A DNA stretch of 64,000 nt, taken from positions 42,662,171 to 42,726,170 of the forward strand of contig CM041776.1 in assembly GCA_023374045.1 (NCBI GenBank). The letters are read 5' to 3'. A program made the position numbers and the translations under genes. Below are positions 57,337 through 64,000 of this stretch, piece after piece. Within the stretch, counting starts at the first letter, position 1. Every line of letters starts with the position of its first letter. Under the pieces are notes generated by a model that saw only the letters and a program-made list of their open reading frames with translations, was not told the origin of the DNA and made no database searches. The stretch is from Limonium bicolor. Its lineage: Eukaryota; Streptophyta; Magnoliopsida; Caryophyllales; Plumbaginaceae.

Positions 57337-60300
57337 TGTAACACCCCTACTAAACCTGCTCCTAAAAACAATATAATCGCAGCGGTAAAATAAAAGACTG
57401 TCGCTCTAATGGTGTCACTGTTATCACTCGCCCATACGGGTGATAACTGTTACCTGATAATCAACATACGAAACGTATTCCCGCAGTGACCACAAGAGAT
57501 AGATAGTAGTGCTAAAACAATCTTAAAACAAATCCAACATCAACCATTATTACAAACCGTACTCGTGAGCAACTAATCCAAAAACATACACCTCGGTTTA
57601 CAAAACCCGAGTCCATAAACAACTGTAGTCTCATACCGTACCAAGTCTAAACAACAAACAACAACCGTCGCGCCCCGCGTCGACCCTCAGCTAATCACCT
57701 GCAATAAATATGGTTTGTGGTATGGAATCAGCCCCTGCTGAGTATGTTATCACATGCCCCGTCATGCCCCCTCGGACCCCTCAATTAATTGGTCGAGAGC
57801 ATGGGGTTCATTACATGCGATACCATTTTAATATTTAAACTGTAAAACAATTAACAGTAATATCCATACAATAACACAACCATCAATGTACAAATATATA
57901 TACCCACAGTATAACCAGTGAACAACAAGCGAAACAACGAGGATAATAAACATGTATTAACTCCCGTCCTTGGTGTAGTAACCAATATTGTTCGCCACTG
58001 TAAAAGTAATAATTGTTCAGTTATACCTAGTGACAACGTCTCATTAAAACGACGTGCCTCTAATACCCATATATTATGGCGGGTCACCCAAGGCAGTAGC
58101 CACTCCAGCGGTAGAGTCTCCGACCAACGAGCCATCCTAACTCACGGGAAATTTTCTTGATACTTACGGACCCGTACGCGGACATCCTAGTATCGTTATT
58201 GTGATCACAGCGCGCACCAAGAGCCACATCCTCTTGGCTTTCCAATTCTTGTTCAATCATACCATCGCATCGCATTACCAAATTTCTAACATAGTAGACT
58301 AAGGTCGTTAGTCCAAACCGGAGTCTGTAAACTCGGGATCCAATGTCAGATACAAGAGCGGCGTTAGCAAGGCCAATGCTCTGTATAAAAGTCTCGAATA
58401 ATATATATCTTATTATCCTAGTGCTACAACGTTTTCCTGACGATCCTTATAATTCATATAAGATAGCACCATAGCCGCTAGTTCGTTTTATATATATAGT
58501 TCATATATACGAACCAATACTGTTAACTCAACAACAGTAAATAATAAGCAGCTATATATACAGTTCACGTATATCTTTAACACATTCAGACAAACAATCT
58601 TATCACAGATCACACAGAAGTCTGAACTGAGGAAGACCTCAGAGACAATCAGAGACACGTAACAACATACCGTTCACCCAGAATATAGTACGGTGGAGTA
58701 TGAATCAGCAAAGTCCGATGCTCCACGTGACGTCTCTAACAATCTAAGTAATACATAATGCTACTGATTAGAATCCTGTATAACAACATAACTCTACGGC
58801 ACCCCGTACCGTCACTAATACCTCCCGGTTAATCCCCCGTTACTAACTGTCAATGTTTGTCGGGTTTTCGGTTTAACTCAGGATTTGGAAAAACGTTATA
58901 TTACATGCGTAGTTTCCTCGCGTATATTATATACTTAACGTTTGAACTTGTTATCGCATGTAACTTAGTATACCTCGTATATTGTATAGTTTGTTTCTAT
59001 ATTGCATGTATAATTCTTTACCATGTATTATACAACTCACCTTAGTATTTATTTTTCTAAGGTTTGTTTTTCCAAGTTTAATGGAGTATAATTCGTATAT
59101 AAAATACCATGAACTATATAAATTCTTATTATTTCATGTATACTCCTAACATTAGAATTCCATATCTAATGTTTATAATTCTTTTTCTTTTATCTCCTTT
59201 CTTTTAAATCATGGTAATATATAGTTATTGAACTATATTATATTTTCCATAAAATAACATATATTTATTTATCTATATGCATTATAGGACTATTTATTAT
59301 ATGGTAAGTCATTATAATATATATTCATTCTTTTTAATGAATACCTCTTATATTATAAATGTTATAGCTCTTATAACATTAAAACCATATTATAAATTTC
59401 ATTCAAAAATAGTAGTATTTCCGAACAGCACCTATAATTCTCAAATATTTATAAAATCCACCACATAATTTATATAATGTTATATTATAGTTATATAACA
59501 TATATTTTGACATTTAAGTCATTAAAACAATTACAACCTATAGTTATATTTTGTTATAAAATACCAAACAGCACTTAACACTCTCGGTATTTAATTTAAT
59601 TCCACTTAACTTTCTATAATCACCAATTTACCCCATTTTATAACATATAGTTTCTAATATCACCAAAACTATATATTATACATATATCTCCATAAAACCT
59701 TATATATAATTCCAAAAATTACCAAACTATACCAAAAGGCTATAAATATTATTATTAACCTTATACTTTCTCTAAATCTCGGTTTTACCACATTAATTAC
59801 CCATTTGTAACAATGTTATGAAATATCTTATATTATACTTAGATAATTCATATAAACTCCAAATTTAACCAAATCAACTTCTAAAAATTCCTAATAATCT
59901 AAGGTTTGTACTAAACTCCATTTAGCACCCCTAGTTTTCGGAAATATCAATATCACCCCAAATATCATAAATCTTTTACAATTTAATAACTATCTTATTA
60001 TAAGGTAGTATTTTAATTCCTTAAATTCTCCAAACTTAGTCAAAGTCTCCTATATAGTCAACTTGACTTCTAATACCCAAATTGGACCCAAACTTTTCGG
60101 TAATTACAATTCTTAACCTATAGTTTTCTATTTTTACAATTTTGACACAAAACTTTATAAAATGTTATAATTTTTATTAAATTCATTTAAAAACCCTAAG
60201 TTCCTCTAAATTAAGCCCACGGCTTATTATTTAGCTAGTAATTACCATTTGGCCCCAAACTTAAATATATAAGCATAAATTAAACTAAATAAGCTTGTAA

Positions 60301-61999
60301 ACTTAAATTAAAATGGCCTAATGACATGGCCTTATTACAACCTTGCTTATAACATAAAATTACATAAATGTCTCAAATAACACAATTAACTCACGGCCTC
60401 ACCATGGTTAATATATTTTTCCACATAATGTCATAATTTGACCATTATGTTAATTAAATCACTTAAATGACTAGCTTAATTTATCTTAGTCATTTTTTCC
60501 ATTCTTAGGTTATAAATAACCCATATATTATATAACACTCTCGGCACATATTTATATATGCTAAGAATTACATAAAATCATAAGTTTAAGGTGTTTATAC
60601 CTTGATAAATTCTTGTATGAGCTCGGCACCTTGGAGTAAAATTCACCACAATATTTAGACATGTTTAATACACCAAAACAAGATATAGTTATACTCCAAG
60701 CTTGAGCTTAACCATAAAGAACAATTAATGTAAGATTTAAGGCAAAAATCACCTTAAAAATGCTTGGAAGGTTCCTTATGAATTCGGCCTGGTTTAGACA
60801 CACCACAAGGTGTTAAATTCACTATATAAACATAAGGAACACTTAGACAACAACAAGCTGTTGTGGTAACAGGTTTTACCTTGGAAAAATGCCTAAAAGA
60901 AGAGTATTTCCTTTGGATTTCGGTCACCCTTGCTCCAAATGGTTAACCAACTGATTGAACATGTAAATATGAATATTATGAGTGTATAAACTCACAAAAT
61001 CAGAAAAAGAAAACCGGATGCAAAGTGTAGAACCTTAAGGTATGTTTTTACCTTAAAATGTAGATTTGGAGTTCCTTGGTCCCCAAACTGAGTTCATTCG
61101 AGTTTAGCTCTTGTTCTAACCTTATAACACTGAGAATAAGCCATAGGAAAAGATAAGCCCCGAAATCCAAGTGTTGGTAGTGAAAGAATGAAGAAAAAGG
61201 GCTAAAAATGACCTTAAATCATTACCTTAGGAGCTTATTGGATTGAATTGTCTTCCTAACTAAAGAACACAGCTTGGGAGAGTCCAAGTACTCAGATTCC
61301 ACGTTTGGAATGGAGCAAGAGGCAAGAGAGAGTGAGTTTTGGTGTTTAAAGGCTTAAAATGATATAATAAGGAATAGTACTTGGTGATTCATCACATTAG
61401 GTGTCCAAACTGAATTATTGCTGTTGTGTGTTGTCCTCCCTTCCTTATGCTGTCCGACACCCATTAGATAGGGCTGGTCAATTCGTTGACCAATGGTCAA
61501 ACTTGGTCAATGTGCTTAAAAATGGCACTATTTGGGTACTATTCACAATAAACTGTCAGTTTTGGATTTTTATTTTCAAACTTGGATTTAGACTTTAAAA
61601 TATAGTCTATCATGTCCAATAAATGATTTAAATGATATACTCAAGTCTTTAAAATGACAAAAAGTCACTATCTTAGAGCTCATACACAAAAACGTGCGTT
61701 AAGGTGATTTCAGGGCACTTTTTGTGTCACCGTGTGTTTCTGAGCTTAGTTTTCTTTGAGAATAGTTTTGTTGTGTTCCTTACTTCATTACAATGTTTAG
61801 GAATCCACTTTGGATCCTATTTGAGGTCATACAATCTTCATGGTGTCTTAAAGCACATTTTTGGCCTTACCGATCTTAAAGCATGTTTTGCCTTGTTGAG
61901 ATCTTTTAGATTGTTCCCCAATAGTGTTAAGATGTTTAATAACCATCTTTAATCATTTGTATATCATTTAATTGAGTTTTTAAGGTTAGGGGTATTTCA
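57337..61999 (-). repeat. Shared LTR, 4663 bp: 5' LTR of copy A and 3' LTR of copy B
   Basis: Plus-strand edges are TGTAACACCCC and GGGGTATTTCA. Its left side is followed by the copy A primer-binding site and its right side by a polypurine tract and the 3' end of copy B pol, so one LTR serves two internal regions. The GC-richer part is at 57337-58860. The rest is very AT-rich (58860-60110). No gene was found in it; open frames at 57851-58281, 58857 and 61401-61952 are not supported. Confidence 0.85.
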
Positions 62000-62368
62000 G
62001 TCTACCCCCCTTAAAAAGGCTTCGTCCCGAAGTCCTTACTGAACTACAGTTCACCTAAGGAATCAAGTTCCACTAAGTACTCAAACAGACCATCGCTAGG
62101 GAGTAACTCCCACTAGGTTCAAACCTAGCATATATGTATCAAGATTGATACAGCACATAACAAATAACTGAACTCATGGTATAACTCATTGTAACATAGC
62201 ACTAGACAAGGTGCACATCCAACCATCAACAAAAGTACTCAGCGGTACTATATATATTTATTCTCAACCGGTGCACTAAGGCACATACATAAAATGTATC
62301 AAACATACAATCATCCAACAACCATGTATGACGCAGCATACCACCAAAACACACCACAAAAATAAGAC

Positions 62369-62902
62369 CTAGTGCCTAACATACGCGCAAGCCAAGTGGT
62401 GTCTACCGCCCTTAAGAAGGGTTTGACCACGAACCCGTATAAGTATCACAGCTACTACTCGAAGAGTGCTGGGTACTTTGCTCTCATGGTTCGACCAGAG
62501 AACCTTGACCATGCTAACGGTCTTGTTCCTAGTTTGCCTCGTCTTCGTATCGAGAATGCGGAGTGGTACTTCCTCATATCGTAAAGCGGGGTCCAACTCT
62601 AAAGTCTCTGGTTGCAAAACGTGCGATGGATGGGGCACATACCTCTTCAACTGAGAAACGTGAAAGACGTCGTGCTCCCTCCCGAGCTCAGCTGGCAAAT
62701 CCAGCCTGTAGGCTAATGGGCCCACTCGCTCCCTAATCGCATAAGGTCCAACATACTTTGGGCTCAACTTGCCCTTCTGTCCAAACCGGAAAATCCCCTT
62801 CATGGGTGACACTCTGAGGAAAACCATGTCGTCGGTAGTGAACTCAATGTCCCTCCTCTTGGAGTCTGCATATGACTTCTGCCGGTCCTGAGCTGCGCTC
62901 AT
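62369..62902 (-). pseudogene. Integrase C-terminus of copy B with truncated chromodomain
   Basis: Identical in most residues to the copy A region down to KTVSMVKVLWSNHE. A 38-bp deletion then removes the final helix (VEEATWELEDSM region) and shifts the frame into 30 unrelated residues. The deletion lies between two CTCATGG copies that are both present in copy A (52017-52063), leaving one in copy B near 62484. Confidence 0.8.
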
Positions 62903-63001
62903 GTTTCTACGGATCTGTAGGACATCCTCCTTAACCTGCTCCAGGTATTCAGGTCCTAGAAGCGTATTCTCGTTGGCCTCATCCCAGCATAAGGGGGTCC
63001 T

Positions 63002-63997
63002 TCACGGTCTACCGTATAGTGCCTGAAACGGTGGCATCTGTATCGAGGAGTGGTAGCTGTTGTTGTAGGCGAACTCTATCAAATGTAGGCGCTCTAACCA
63101 ACTCCCCTGAAAGTCTAAGGCACATGCTCTCAGCATGTCCTCCAGTGTTTGGATGGTCCTCTCACTCTGACCGTCGGTCTGTGGATGGAATGCCGTACTA
63201 AGCTTCAGCTTCGTACCTAAGGCTTCCTGAACCTGTCCCCAGAATCTGGACAAAAATCGAGGGTCCCTATCAGAAACAATAGTCTTTGGCACACCATGGT
63301 GCCGGATCACCTCCTTCTGGAACAAGTCCGCTAACTTAGGGACCTTCCAGGTATCCTTTATCGCAACAAACTTTGCCACCTTAGTCAAGCGGTCCACAAT
63401 GACCCATATCGTGTTCAGTCCTCCCTTAGTCGGTGGGAGACCGACAACGAAATCCATGGAGATGTCCTCGAACTTCCCGCAAGGAATAGGCATAGACTGC
63501 ACTAAACCTCCTGGTCTCCTATGCTCAAACTTAACCTTCTGACAGGTCAAGCATCTAGCAACATACTCAGCTACATCCTTCTTCATCCCACTCCACCAGA
63601 AATGGACCTTCAAGTCCTTGTACATCTTAGAGGAACCTGGGTGGACGGATAAGGACGAGCTATGAGCTTCCTGGAGTATCTTCTCCTTCAGATCAGGAGA
63701 CGACTCCGGAAAACACAACCGACCATTCAACCCAATCATTCCATCATCACATAGTTCGAAGACATACTTCAAACTCTCGAAAGAACCATCAAACATCTTT
63801 AGCCTGATACTCTGCATGTAATGATCACTCTCCTGTGCAGCTCGTATCTCGTCGATCATGCTGCTGTTTGCTAATAACGTGAACAAGGAATGAGCTCTGC
63901 GGCTCAGGGTGTCAGCTACCACATTAGCCTTGCCCTCCTTATACCTAAGGTCTATATCGTAGTCCTTCAAGAACTCGACCCACCTTCTCTGTCTCAT
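63002..63997 (-). CDS. RNase H end and integrase of copy B, partial
   Basis: 331 open residues, 5' end cut by the window. Residues 1-35 are the RNase H C-terminus (DLRYKEGKANVVADTLSR). The integrase zinc-binding site is H112, H119, C149 and C152 (AHSSSLSVH and CLTCQ). The catalytic triad is D182 (MDFVVGLP), D243 (VSDRDPRF) and E279 (QSERTIQ), with the DD35E spacing between the last two. The frame ends at a TGA (63004-63002) after ALYGRP, where copy A has TGT (Cys), so this is a nonsense change in an otherwise intact integrase. Confidence 0.88.
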   Translation of the reverse strand: MRQRRWVEFLKDYDIDLRYKEGKANVVADTLSRRAHSLFTLLANSSMIDEIRAAQESDHYMQSIRLKMFDGSFESLKYVFELCDDGMIGLNGRLCFPESSPDLKEKILQEAHSSSLSVHPGSSKMYKDLKVHFWWSGMKKDVAEYVARCLTCQKVKFEHRRPGGLVQSMPIPCGKFEDISMDFVVGLPPTKGGLNTIWVIVDRLTKVAKFVAIKDTWKVPKLADLFQKEVIRHHGVPKTIVSDRDPRFLSRFWGQVQEALGTKLKLSTAFHPQTDGQSERTIQTLEDMLRACALDFQGSWLERLHLIEFAYNNSYHSSIQMPPFQALYGRP

Positions 63998-64000
63998 GTT

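Larger units (their letters stand above)
43515..61999 (-). mobile_element. Tekay-like Ty3/gypsy chromovirus, copy A, with AlkB exon
   Basis: A minus-strand element. 5' LTR 57337-61999, primer-binding site 57321-57332, spliced gag 57108-55588, AlkB exon 55493-54738, protease/RT/RNase H/integrase 54618-52560, chromodomain 52476-51949, purine tract at 51537-51549 and 3' LTR to the left. The 3' LTR is split by a CACTA element (43625-49648) and its left 2.7 kb is missing. The end of homology with the shared LTR is near 43515. LTR sequence at 49652-51536 and 60115-61999 is nearly identical, so the element is young despite the broken pol. The chromodomain after the integrase places it among chromoviruses. 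The Tekay/Del assignment is inferred from the domain wording and LTR length. Confidence 0.8.
62000..64000 (-). mobile_element. Copy B of the Tekay-like element, 3' internal region, running off the window
   Basis: Colinear and nearly identical with copy A from the polypurine tract through the chromodomain and integrase. It continues beyond 64000, so its gag, AlkB exon (if present) and 5' LTR cannot be seen. Confidence 0.85.

Overview
This window is nuclear DNA from a flowering plant, probably a eudicot. The evidence is a 14-exon gene with GT-AG introns, two secretory glycine-rich protein genes, and nested plant transposon families (CACTA, Tat/Ogre-like, Athila-like and Tekay-like Ty3/gypsy, TRIM, LINE, PIF/Harbinger-type MITE). 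I cannot name the species. No tRNA, rRNA, CRISPR array or prokaryotic feature was found.

Layout. 1-18319: the 3' part of one old CACTA (En/Spm) transposon with a decayed TNP2-type transposase (DUF4218 and DUF4216 regions) and a decayed second gene ending in a Ulp1-type protease. A 1.0-kb CACTA relative is nested in it (2355-3398). So is an 11.5-kb minus-strand Tat/Ogre-like LTR element without gag-pol (4836-16358), whose right LTR was in turn hit by a solo LTR (12015-14386). 18320-26560: repeat debris comprising a DUF4283 fragment, an inverted-repeat MITE, an Athila-like gag remnant interrupted by a complete TRIM (24417-24814), and a PIF-type MITE (26142-26555). 26900-38800: the genic island, all on the minus strand, with two cell-wall-type glycine-rich protein genes and a Rab3GAP catalytic-subunit gene, which carries an apparent one-base frameshift. 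39731-43112: a fold-back element and an ORF1-only LINE with a 15-bp target duplication.

43515-64000: Tekay-like Ty3/gypsy chromovirus DNA on the minus strand, arranged LTR - internal A - shared LTR - internal B. The left LTR is truncated and split by a 6-kb non-autonomous CACTA element (43625-49648) that carries fragments of host genes, including mitochondrial-type elongation factor Tu. Internal region A has a gag that must be spliced. Three short introns keep the frame, and a fourth 969-base intron between the gag zinc knuckles and the protease contains an AlkB-family dioxygenase exon. The AlkB acceptor and the protease acceptor are both in phase with the same gag donor, so alternative splicing could give Gag-AlkB or Gag-Pol. 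This is the most unusual object in the window.

Only the two glycine-rich genes look intact. Several frameshifts sit at short homopolymers, and one 0.9-kb patch is unusually rich in indels, so base-level assembly quality should be considered before any gene here is called dead.
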